In this document: positions 48,162 to 55,169 of the stretch, piece by piece | Numbering within the stretch: position 1 is the first letter of the stretch | Layout of the letters: each line of letters opens with the position of its first letter | Assembly: GCF_008001035.1 (NCBI RefSeq) | Contig: NZ_CP042856.1 | Location: 1,736,001-1,800,000 of the forward strand | Length of the DNA stretch: 64,000 nt | Direction: 5' to 3' | From: Salinibacterium sp. dk2585 | Lineage (GTDB): Bacteria; Actinomycetota; Actinomycetes; Actinomycetales; Microbacteriaceae | Program-made: the position numbers and the translations under genes | The notes under the pieces: generated by a model | Databases searched by the model: none | What the model saw: the letters and a program-made list of their open reading frames with translations, nothing else | What the model was told of the DNA's origin: nothing

Positions 48162-49088
48162 TCATCTCGCCGGTTCGGTGCCGAGGTTGAAGGGCGAGTC
48201 CTTCTTGGAGAACATCGCGATTCGCTGCTCCGGCGTCATGGCTTCGATCTGCGCCCGGTGCTTGGCGTCCACGCCGGAGATCTCTTTGCTGGCTCCGATA
48301 GGCACGAGCGAGTGCACGACCCTGTCGGGATAGGTGTGAACAATGTTCATGGACTGAGCGCTGTCGCGTCCCGAGAGCAGTCGTTCGCGGGCACTGAGGT
48401 CGAGGGTGTAGCACGTCGCCGCCGCGACGGAGACTGGAATTCCCGCTACCGTGCTGTGGCTTGAATAGTGGAGGTGTCCCGCGAGGATGCCGCGCACATC
48501 CGTGCCCTCGACGACGTTCGCGAAGCGGTGCTGGTCGTGAAGCTCGAGCATCTGCATTGCCCAGAGGAGCGGCGTCGGGATTGGGGGGTGGTGCACCGCG
48601 ATGAGCGTGCCGTGGGCCGCGGGCCTCGCGAGTTCCTCGGCGAGCCATTCGAGTTGTTCGTCCGTGAGCTCGCCATGGTGATAGCCGGGCACCGTCGTGT
48701 CGAGGGAAACGATCCTCAGTCCGTTGATGTCATAGACGCGGTCCTGCGGCTGCTCCGAACCGTTGCCGAACAGCGCCTCGGAGTACTGGTAGCGCTCGTC
48801 ATGGTTTCCCATGACCCAGATGACCTGCGCGCCGAGTCGTTCTGCCACGGGCTCCACCAAGTCTTTGAGGGTGGCATACGCCTCCGGCTCCCCCAGGTCA
48901 GCCAGGTCACCCGTGAAGACGAGGGCCTCGGGCCGGATGTCGGAGCGCTCCAGCTGCACGAGTGCCCGCTCCAGGTTCTGCGCCGTGTCGACGGCGTCAT
49001 AGAGCCGACGTCCGCCCGCGAGCAGGTGCGTGTCGCTGATGTGGGCGATCACGTGGCTGGGATCAGGATGTTGTCCTAGGGCGGTCAC
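48162..49088 (-). CDS. Metallophosphoesterase, CpdA-like
   Basis: A 308-residue calcineurin-type phosphoesterase with the full two-metal set: DTHL (ISDTHLLAGG), GDLADLG, GNHDERY, VHHPP and GHLHYSSH. The sequence pattern resembles the CpdA/Icc cAMP phosphodiesterase branch and its actinobacterial relatives, but the substrate cannot be fixed. One base separates it from xerC. Start ATG 49088. Confidence 0.85.
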   Translation of the reverse strand: MTALGQHPDPSHVIAHISDTHLLAGGRRLYDAVDTAQNLERALVQLERSDIRPEALVFTGDLADLGEPEAYATLKDLVEPVAERLGAQVIWVMGNHDERYQYSEALFGNGSEQPQDRVYDINGLRIVSLDTTVPGYHHGELTDEQLEWLAEELARPAAHGTLIAVHHPPIPTPLLWAMQMLELHDQHRFANVVEGTDVRGILAGHLHYSSHSTVAGIPVSVAAATCYTLDLSARERLLSGRDSAQSMNIVHTYPDRVVHSLVPIGASKEISGVDAKHRAQIEAMTPEQRIAMFSKKDSPFNLGTEPAR

Positions 49089-49130
49089 GCCTTCACAGTA
49101 TTCGGTGGGGGTGACAAGCGCACCACCTCG

Positions 49131-50372
49131 TCACGACACGCGCACCCATCCTCGCTCGCGTTCGATCACCGCGTCTTCCATGCCGAGCAGGCCGAGTTGC
49201 CCCTGCGTCGCCGCGAAGGACAGCCCCGAGCGGGCAGCGATGTCCTCGACGCTGCGCGGCGATCGGCGACTGAGGGCGTCGAGGATGCGGATACGGTCCG
49301 GCGAGGCGGCGTCGTTCGAACCGTCGTTTCCCGCTTGGTCGCCCTCTGTGCGAGCGCGGTCACGGCCTGCACCGCCGGGGGCAAGCTCTGCCATCTCCTC
49401 CGCACTCGTGACGCACACCGCGTCGAACTCCCGGATGAGTCGGTGACAGCCCGCCGACGCTGGACTCGTCACCGGGCCGGGGACCGCGCCGAGGGGCCTA
49501 CCGAGGGCGGCGGCGTGTGCCGCGGTATTGAGCGACCCTGATCTCCAGCCCGCCTCGAGAACGATGGTTGTCTGGCTCGCCGCCGCGATGAGCCGGTTCC
49601 GCTGGAGGAAGCGCCATTTGGTGGGCTGCGCGCCGGGCGGCAGCTCCGTGATCACCGCTCCGCCGTCGACCATGCGGCTGAGCAAGGAGTCGTGCCCCGA
49701 GGGGTAGAACCGGTCGACGCCTCCCGCGAGGAAGGCGATCGTCTGGCCGTCGCTGGCGAGAGCTGAGCGGTGGGCCATGCCGTCGATGCCGTAGGCCGCG
49801 CCCGACACGATCGCGAAGCCACGGTCCACGAGTCCCGCTGCGGCTTCCATCGTCACGTGCTCGCCGTATCCCGTTGCGGCCCGCGCACCGACGAGCGAGA
49901 TCGAGTTGGCGACCGAGCTCAGCGCGTCATCGGTGCCGCGCACCCACAGGGCGATCGGCGCGTGATGGCCGAGGTCATCCACGCCCGCCGGCCAGAGGTG
50001 GTCCCCCGGCAAGAGGAGGCGTGCCCCGAGACGGGCTCCCTGGCGAAGTGCCCCGATGACGGACTTCGAGTTCAGCCGCGGGAACCACCGGGCGAGAGCC
50101 TCCGTCACCTCCTTCTCGGCCATGGCGGCGCCTCGCTCTTCGAGCGCCGAGAGCACGCGACCCACAGCCCACCGCTCGACGACGACGGTGAGGGCCAAGG
50201 ATCCACCGAGTGCGTGTACAAGCGCTCCGGCGACCGCATCCCCGGGCTCGGCGATGCCGCTCCAGGCGGCCCGCGCGAAGCTCTCCCGCGCCTGCGTTGT
50301 CGAAAGCTCCGTGCGCCGCAGCAGCTGCACGTTGCGGGTCACCTCACTCGCATCGACTCCGAACATGCTCAT
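49131..50372 (-). CDS. dprA: DNA-processing protein DprA
   Basis: DprA (413 residues) loads RecA on incoming single-stranded DNA in transformation. The Rossmann-like core is clear: SISLVGARAATGYGEHVT, VSGAAYGIDGMAHRSALA, AFLAGGVDRFYPSGHDSLL, FLQRNRLIAAASQTTIVLEA and the SGSLNTAAHAAALGRPLGAVPG loop. A C-terminal winged-helix (RILDALSRRSPRSVEDIAA) follows. ATG 50372 has GGAGAGG upstream and overlaps the comM stop (ATGA). In the uninterrupted chromosome it is the second gene of a comM-dprA pair; here its normal upstream gene is broken. Confidence 0.95.
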   Translation of the reverse strand: MSMFGVDASEVTRNVQLLRRTELSTTQARESFARAAWSGIAEPGDAVAGALVHALGGSLALTVVVERWAVGRVLSALEERGAAMAEKEVTEALARWFPRLNSKSVIGALRQGARLGARLLLPGDHLWPAGVDDLGHHAPIALWVRGTDDALSSVANSISLVGARAATGYGEHVTMEAAAGLVDRGFAIVSGAAYGIDGMAHRSALASDGQTIAFLAGGVDRFYPSGHDSLLSRMVDGGAVITELPPGAQPTKWRFLQRNRLIAAASQTTIVLEAGWRSGSLNTAAHAAALGRPLGAVPGPVTSPASAGCHRLIREFDAVCVTSAEEMAELAPGGAGRDRARTEGDQAGNDGSNDAASPDRIRILDALSRRSPRSVEDIAARSGLSFAATQGQLGLLGMEDAVIERERGWVRVS

Positions 50373-50977
50373 GTGATGCCTCTCCTCAGGAACAGTGCCC
50401 GGCCGACGTGGTCGGGGCTTGGGGTCCCTGCCCCATCCAGATCCGCGATAGTCCAGGCCGTACGAAGCACCCGGTCGTATCCACGCATGGTGATTCCGCC
50501 CCGCTCGAGCGCGCGATCGAGGCTTGCGGTCGATGTCGGTGGAAGGCGGATGCCCGGGCTCCGCAACCAGGTGCCGGGGACGTGGGCGTTGACTTCCCAC
50601 GGGGTGTCCCGAAGCCGGTCCGCCGCGACCGCGCGCGCCTCGCGGACGCGCTGCCGCGCCTCATCGCTTGAAGTGCCTCCCTCGCCTGCCATCCGGAGCT
50701 GGGCTGCCGTGATCCGGCTGACCCTGAGTTGGATGTCGATGCGATCGAGGAGCGGCCCCGAGAGTCGCGCAAGGTAGCGGCGTCGGTTGTGCGGCGTGCA
50801 CGTGCATTCGCTGTCCCGGCTGCCGTATTGGCCGCACGGGCACGGGTTTGCCGCGAGTACGAGCTGGAAGCGTCCGGGGAACGACGCAACCGCATTGGCC
50901 CGGTGGATCGTGATGGCACCCGACTCGAGGGGTTGCCGCAGCGCGTCGAGCACGGAGGCGGAGAACTCGGGAGCTTC
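50369..50977 (-). pseudogene. comM: comM (YifB, Mg-chelatase-like) C-terminal fragment, split by element
   Basis: Only the last part of ComM is present: the frame reads EAPEFSASVLDALRQPLESG, then ITIHRANAVASFPGRFQLVLAANPCPCGQ and the C-terminal Mg-chelatase helical domain ending GRALFLRRGIT. The Walker A domain, the N-terminal half and the LFLD part of Walker B, expected just before EAPEFS, are missing. At codon level the match to ComM stops at about position 50977; beyond it the sequence is foreign. The gene therefore lost its start and is most likely inactive, unless a copy or repair exists elsewhere. Its stop still overlaps the dprA start. Confidence 0.9.
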
Positions 50978-50990
50978 GGCGAATTGTCAA
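50967..50990. other. Element-chromosome junction (attL or attR) in comM
   Basis: The comM coding match (codons for E-A-P-E-F-S read on the minus strand) is intact up to 50977. The next codons read A and F instead of the D and L expected in LFLDEAPEF. The crossover dinucleotide therefore lies at about 50972-50980, in gagcttcggc. A serine-recombinase site would be only tens of bases long, consistent with the close start of the integrase. Confidence 0.75.
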
Positions 50991-51008
50991 AGTACAATAC
51001 AATTGATT

Positions 51009-52574
51009 ATGGGAACAAGACGAGCTGCGCTCTATCTCCGACAGTCGCTTGATCGAGCCGAAGGCATCGGATCGCAGCGCGACCGCTGCACTGCCCTCGC
51101 GAACGCTCGCGGTTGGCAGATCGTAGAGACCTTCGAGGACAACGAAACTAAGGCATCGAAGGCGCGCGGCAGTAACACTGCGTGGAGTCGAATGCTCTCC
51201 CGGATCGGTAAGGACTTCGAAGTTATCGTGGCGGTCGACGTTGACCGACTCCTGCGAAGCATCAAAGACTTGAGCACTCTCGCAGACCTCGGAGCGCAGA
51301 TCGTAACCGTCGATGGCGAGATCGACCTAACGACCGCAGACGGTGAGTTTCGCGGCACGATGCTCGCAGGTATCGCGCGTTTCGAGACACGTCGCGCGAG
51401 CGAGCGCCAGCAACGACACAAAGCCGCCAAAGCTGCGCGCGGTGAGTGGCACGGTGGAACTCCCCCATATGGCTACGAACGCGACCCCGAGACAAAGTCT
51501 CTTGTTCCGAACGAGAAGGAGGTCGCTCTTATCAAGGAGGCATCAACCAGGCTCCTTGATCGTGGCCAGTCTCTACACTCAATCGTTGTTGAGTGGAACG
51601 ACCGGGGCGAACGGACTCGCAAGGGCCACCACTGGCGACAGACCGGTTTGCGTCCGATCCTTCTCAACCGGAGCATGCTCGGTGAAACTGTCGCAGGCGT
51701 CCGGGGTTGGGACCCGATCATCGACCAGCAGACGTTCGACCGTCTCTCCACGCTGCTCACAGACCCGACGCGAAAGATCGTCCACTCCCCCGGTGCGAAC
51801 GGTGGGAAACGTTCTCTTGGTGGAGGGCTCGCGCGCTGTGGACTTTGCGGTAAGCCACTCATCACCCACAGCAAGGCAACCGGCAAGGGGAAGGGTTCGA
51901 GTACCGCGACTCTCGCGTGTCTGGCTCGCGTGCACGGTCCTGACCCCGAGAACCATCCTCGCGTTGAGCGCGTACGGACTCGAGACGGCAGGAGAGTCTC
52001 GGTATGGGAGGACACCAACAGAGTCTCGATCGCACACGATCCGACGGAAGAGATCGTTTTCGAGAAAGTCATTGCCCTCCTCAACGACACGGAGCGCTGG
52101 AAGGCGCGTATGCAGGAGAAGAGTCCGAAAGACGAGAACACGTTGAAGGCTCTCGAAGATCGCCAGCGAGAACTCAACGCCGAACTCGATGGCGTCGGCA
52201 GGTCCGTAATGATCGGCGCGTGGGACGAACGTAAGGGTCGCACTGAAGTCGAGCGCATCAAAACCGAGATGGAAGATGTGAATCGTCGCATCGGTGACCT
52301 GATTGGCAAGCCGCAACTCAACGCCATTGTGCAAGGTGGGAAGTTGGAGAACTGGCGCGAATGGCCGCCACTGGATCGCCGGTCATTTCTGAAACTCGTT
52401 GTGGACCGCATCGAGGTATTTCCTTACCCAGACGGTGCCCCTCGCAACGCGGGCTGGAAGCTCAACGAAACTCCGGAGCAAGCCGCCGAACGTAAGGCGC
52501 TGCACCATGCTCGCATCAAGGCAACAGTCGAATCGCGAATCAAGGTCTGGTCAACGTGGGGTGCGCTGATATAG
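51009..52574 (+). CDS. Large serine integrase
   Basis: A 521-residue site-specific recombinase that most likely inserted the element. ATG 51009 (MGTRRAALYLRQSLDR) is chosen; the frame upstream is comM antisense. N-terminal resolvase domain with the nucleophilic serine (about residue 13, in YLRQS), conserved IVAVDVDRLLRSIKDL and the RQQRHKAAKAARGEWHGG linker, then a recombinase domain (GTPPYGYERDPETKSLVPNE), a zinc-ribbon start CGLCGKPLIT, a coiled coil (LKALEDRQRELNAELDG) and a C-terminal segment ending WSTWGALI. Length is normal for large serine integrases. An excision partner (RDF) is not obvious; small proteins in the element are candidates. Confidence 0.95.
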   Translation: MGTRRAALYLRQSLDRAEGIGSQRDRCTALANARGWQIVETFEDNETKASKARGSNTAWSRMLSRIGKDFEVIVAVDVDRLLRSIKDLSTLADLGAQIVTVDGEIDLTTADGEFRGTMLAGIARFETRRASERQQRHKAAKAARGEWHGGTPPYGYERDPETKSLVPNEKEVALIKEASTRLLDRGQSLHSIVVEWNDRGERTRKGHHWRQTGLRPILLNRSMLGETVAGVRGWDPIIDQQTFDRLSTLLTDPTRKIVHSPGANGGKRSLGGGLARCGLCGKPLITHSKATGKGKGSSTATLACLARVHGPDPENHPRVERVRTRDGRRVSVWEDTNRVSIAHDPTEEIVFEKVIALLNDTERWKARMQEKSPKDENTLKALEDRQRELNAELDGVGRSVMIGAWDERKGRTEVERIKTEMEDVNRRIGDLIGKPQLNAIVQGGKLENWREWPPLDRRSFLKLVVDRIEVFPYPDGAPRNAGWKLNETPEQAAERKALHHARIKATVESRIKVWSTWGALI

Positions 52575-52651
52575 CCTGTTGGTATCGCATGGATGGCCGA
52601 CAAGAGCGGCACAAGGTCCAATAGCCCGGAGAGATAACGTGCCGGGAACCG

Positions 52652-52688
52652 AAGCACCGCGAGACATTTCGTCTCACGGTGCTTTTTT
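52652..52688 (+). terminator. Rho-independent terminator after the integrase
   Basis: Stem aagcaccgcgagac / gtctcacggtgctt with one mismatch, loop atttc, then a run of six T (52683-52688). It ends integrase transcription 78 bases after the stop and separates it from the next small gene. Confidence 0.9.
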
Positions 52689-52724
52689 GTTTGTGCTGTG
52701 GGACTCCAACGAAAGGGAGATCCA

Positions 52725-53081
52725 ATGGGGACAGACAGCCGGTACAGAGGCTATACCTCGCTCATTACAACCGTCACGCTCGAATCGAGCGGCTCATACT
52801 CGATTGGCATCGAGGATGCGACGCAGCCCGAGGACAGCGAGGAACGCTACGTAACTGGGCTATCGGAAGGTCACGAGTATGACCCAGTTCGTGCGGGTGC
52901 GTTCGCGGGGCGTTTGATTGCAGACTACCTAGCTGAGCCGAAGCTTGAATGGCGCAACTCGACCACTGGCGAGCCAGTGAATCGCCCCGGCATGTCCGGA
53001 GAGCGTATTACTGGTGTCAGCCCGCTCGTTCGAGAGGTTCCGTCAGAGCGTAGTCGAGGTGCTCGAGTTCGACGGGTGTGA
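52725..53081 (+). pseudogene. Small element gene interrupted near its end by IS3
   Basis: A small acidic protein of unknown function, ATG 52725 with GGGAG upstream. The native part (residues 1-84, MGTDSRYRGYTSLITTV...) ends in TTGEPV just where the insertion sequence begins. Joining the flanks and removing one CAG target copy restores the frame ...G-E-P-V-P-F-E-stop, an 88-residue protein; the insertion lies only three codons before the stop. The present reading frame continues 34 residues into the IS, so a slightly longer product may still be made and may still work. No known domain is recognised. Confidence 0.7.
52978..53002 (+). repeat. Left inverted repeat of the IS3 element
   Basis: 25 bases from TGAATCGCCCC to TCCGGAGA, identical in reverse complement to 54296-54320. 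It starts with TG, the canonical IS3 end. Confidence 0.97.
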
Positions 53082-53904
53082 GGTCGTGGATCGAGCCGTG
53101 GATGCGCTCCGTGTTGAACCAGTGGACCCACCCAGCGGTTGCGGCCTCGACCTGGTCAACGTCTCGCCATGGGCCTTCGTGATGAATGAGCTCGGTCTTG
53201 TAGAGCCCGATCTGCGACTCGGCCAGGGCGTTGTCGTAGGCATCGCCAACGGAGCCGACCGAGGGGTCGATGCCCTCCTCGACGAGCCGGTCGGTGAACG
53301 CAATCGAGGTGTAGACGCTGCCGGCATCGGTGTGATGGGTCAGTGCAGTGAAGTCGTCGGCGCCCTCACGGCGGCGGGTGAACAGCGCCATCTCTAGGCA
53401 GTCGAGCACGAGCGGCGTCGTCATGCTGGTCGCCGCCCGCCAGCCGAGGATCCGGCGGGAGTGCGCGTCGAACACGAACGCGACGTAAACCCAGCCGGAC
53501 CACGTCCACACGTAGGTGAAATCGGCCACCCAGAGCTGGTTCACTCGAAGCCTTGCGAAGTGCCTGTCGACGAGGTCAGCCGGTCGGGTCTCCCGCGGAT
53601 CGATATCGACCAGGCGACGGCGCTTGCCGCGCACCACGCCCGCGATCCCAAGTTCGCGCATGAGTCGCTCCACCGTGCAGCGGGCGATGTCGTGCCCGTC
53701 GCGGCGGAGTCGTAGCCAGAGCTTGCGGGCGCCCAGGAGCCGGCGCTGCGCCTGCCAGGTGGTCAAGATGATCTGCTTCCACCGTTCATCTGCCAGCACG
53801 CGCGCCGAGGGACCGCGTCCTCGGGCGTCGTAATAGGTCGATGGGGCGATCCGTGCCCCGTGCTCAGTGAGCACGGAACAGATCGACTCGACACCCCACC
53901 GCAA
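53017..53904 (-). CDS. IS3-family transposase orfB (DDE integrase)
   Basis: OrfB (295 residues from the first start) is the catalytic transposase. It has an HTH_21-type front part (RRLLGARKLWLRLRRDG, CTVERLMRELGIAGV) and an rve/DDE core with all three acids: WVADFTYVWTWSG, THHTDAGSVYTSIAF and YDNALAESQIGLYKTELIH. The frame is open upstream of the first start codon (…AFIEAHKDRTDGGLRWGVES), which fits synthesis as an orfA-orfB fusion by -1 frameshift rather than independent initiation. Confidence 0.93.
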   Translation of the reverse strand: MRWGVESICSVLTEHGARIAPSTYYDARGRGPSARVLADERWKQIILTTWQAQRRLLGARKLWLRLRRDGHDIARCTVERLMRELGIAGVVRGKRRRLVDIDPRETRPADLVDRHFARLRVNQLWVADFTYVWTWSGWVYVAFVFDAHSRRILGWRAATSMTTPLVLDCLEMALFTRRREGADDFTALTHHTDAGSVYTSIAFTDRLVEEGIDPSVGSVGDAYDNALAESQIGLYKTELIHHEGPWRDVDQVEAATAGWVHWFNTERIHGSIHDLTPVELEHLDYALTEPLERAG

Positions 53905-53945
53905 ACCGCCATCGGTGCGGTCCTTGTGCGCCTCGATGAAGGCGA

Positions 53946-54269
53946 CTATCGCTGATGTGGCCGGTCGAGTTCGGCCGCGAAGAAAGCTGACGCCGCCTTC
54001 AAAATCTCGTTCGCCCGACGCAACTCAGCGTTTTCGCGCTTGAGCTTCTTGATCTCCGCCTGCGCCTCGGTCGTCAGCCCGGGACGCTGCCCGGTGTCAA
54101 CCTCGGCGCGGCGGCACCAGAGACGGATTGTCTCCGATGAGCCGACGCCGAGCATCTTCGCGACCGCGCTCAGCGCGGCGTACTCGCTCGGATAGTCAGG
54201 GCGCACCTCGGCGACCATACGGACAGCGCGCTCACGAAGCTCGCGCGGATACTTGCTGGGTCGTGCCAT
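53946..54269 (-). CDS. IS3-family transposase orfA
   Basis: OrfA (107 residues) with a helix-turn-helix (ELRERAVRMVAEVRPDYPSEYAA, VGSSETIRLWCRR) that binds the IS ends and a leucine-zipper-like coil (IKKLKRENAELRRANEILKAA). It ends AELDRPHQR, about 40 bases before the first start in orfB, while the orfB frame runs beneath its 3' end. The segment near gctttcttcg could be the slippery site, but a classic A6G heptamer is absent. Confidence 0.92.
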   Translation of the reverse strand: MARPSKYPRELRERAVRMVAEVRPDYPSEYAALSAVAKMLGVGSSETIRLWCRRAEVDTGQRPGLTTEAQAEIKKLKRENAELRRANEILKAASAFFAAELDRPHQR

Positions 54270-54295
54270 GAGACAGATCCTTCCAAAGAACTCTG

Positions 54296-54320
54296 TCTCC
54301 GGACATGCCGGGGCGATTCA
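54296..54320 (-). repeat. Right inverted repeat of the IS3 element
   Basis: 25 bases ending in the CA terminus (gggcgattca), exact partner of the left repeat. The transposase genes read away from this end, so the orfA promoter is likely close to it. Confidence 0.97.
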
Positions 54321-54350
54321 CAGTCCCGTTCGAGTAGGTCGATCTGAGTT

Positions 54351-54397
54351 CGGCCCACGGTTCTCGACAGTCGATTGATTGAGGGAACCGTGGGCCG
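54351..54397. terminator. Long-loop hairpin between the interrupted gene and the nuclease gene
   Basis: A perfect 13-bp stem (cggcccacggttc / gaaccgtgggccg) around a 21-base loop. No T run follows, so it may be a terminator-like or regulatory hairpin for the gene ahead of the IS. It lies 26 bases after the reconstructed stop codon. Confidence 0.5.
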
Positions 54398-54473
54398 TTG
54401 ACTCGTTGACGCTCCGGCGATGAGCGCAACTCAGAGGATCCGATAGCCTCATAGTGTCGCCTAAGGAGGCCCT

Positions 54474-55169
54474 ATGTCGTTTTGCGGATTGGTTGTCCCA
54501 AGCCGATCAAAGTACGCTGACCGCTTTCCGTCTACGTGCTATCGAGAACGCGGGCATTCCGGGCTCTGCCAGCAGTACCCGTTTCTTGCTCAGTTTTTTG
54601 TCGATGCGCGACGTGTTCACGACAAGATCAAGCGTGACGCGACGATGACAACCGGGGCTGCATGGGCAGGCACCAACGCGGGGCCGAACCGAATACTGCG
54701 ATGGGTGATGCAGCTCGACAATGCTGCGCTACTCGAATATGACATTGACATGGCGGCCCTTAGCCCGCTCATCCAAGCAAAGCTGCGCGAAAAGGCGGCG
54801 TCATACGAGGATTGCATGTCTGTGGCACGTAGGCTCACCTGGCTTGCTTACGGTACGGTCAATGCGCCCGCGCCCCGCTCCGATATCCGCAATGCTCTCG
54901 AAGCCGAATTTGGCCCTATCCAGACCAACAACACGGTATGCCTGATCTGTCGGGAGCGAATCCCCTTCGAGGCATTCGCCGACGCTCAACGAGGCAAGGC
55001 CGCCATCGAGACGGCGCACGCGTCACCGCGACAGCACAACCCCGGCAACGTCGGCTTTGCGCACCGACCGTGCAACATTGCTCAAGGAGACAAGGGCCTC
55101 GACGGCTTCTACGAGTGGATCGCGCAGATTCTTGCGAACGTCGAGGCCCAGAAGGGCACTGCTGCCTAG
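54474..55169 (+). CDS. HNH endonuclease, candidate restriction enzyme
   Basis: A 231-residue protein with a C-terminal HNH (beta-beta-alpha-metal) nuclease: zinc cysteines C156 and C159 (VCLICRERIP), H182 in IETAHASPRQH, N192 and H197 in PGNVGFAHRPCN, with C200/N201 closing the motif. The first 55 residues have three more cysteines and no known fold. ATG 54474 follows AAGGAGG with ideal spacing. It converges on the methylase gene and the two stop codons share CTAG, which suggests the pair is a restriction-modification system in which this is the cutter. A homing or packaging HNH enzyme is the alternative, but those are usually shorter and sit beside terminase genes. Confidence 0.78.
   Translation: MSFCGLVVPSRSKYADRFPSTCYRERGHSGLCQQYPFLAQFFVDARRVHDKIKRDATMTTGAAWAGTNAGPNRILRWVMQLDNAALLEYDIDMAALSPLIQAKLREKAASYEDCMSVARRLTWLAYGTVNAPAPRSDIRNALEAEFGPIQTNNTVCLICRERIPFEAFADAQRGKAAIETAHASPRQHNPGNVGFAHRPCNIAQGDKGLDGFYEWIAQILANVEAQKGTAA

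Larger units (their letters stand above)
52978..54320. mobile_element. Complete IS3-family insertion sequence, 1343 bp
   Basis: Bounded by perfect 25-bp terminal inverted repeats beginning TGAATCGCCCC, flanked by the 3-base target duplication CAG (52975-52977 and 54321-54323). Contains orfA and orfB on the minus strand in the usual order for the IS3 family. All parts look intact, so it may be active and recent. Confidence 0.97.

Noticed and set aside
50984-50998. Promoter for the integrase from TTGTCA and TACAAT
   Set aside because: The two hexamers are only 3 bases apart; TACAAT may be a -10, but its -35 would lie across the junction and could not be identified.
54351-54397. CRISPR or attachment-site interpretation of the hairpin after the IS
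   Set aside because: Only one inverted repeat, no repeated units and no matching copy in the window.
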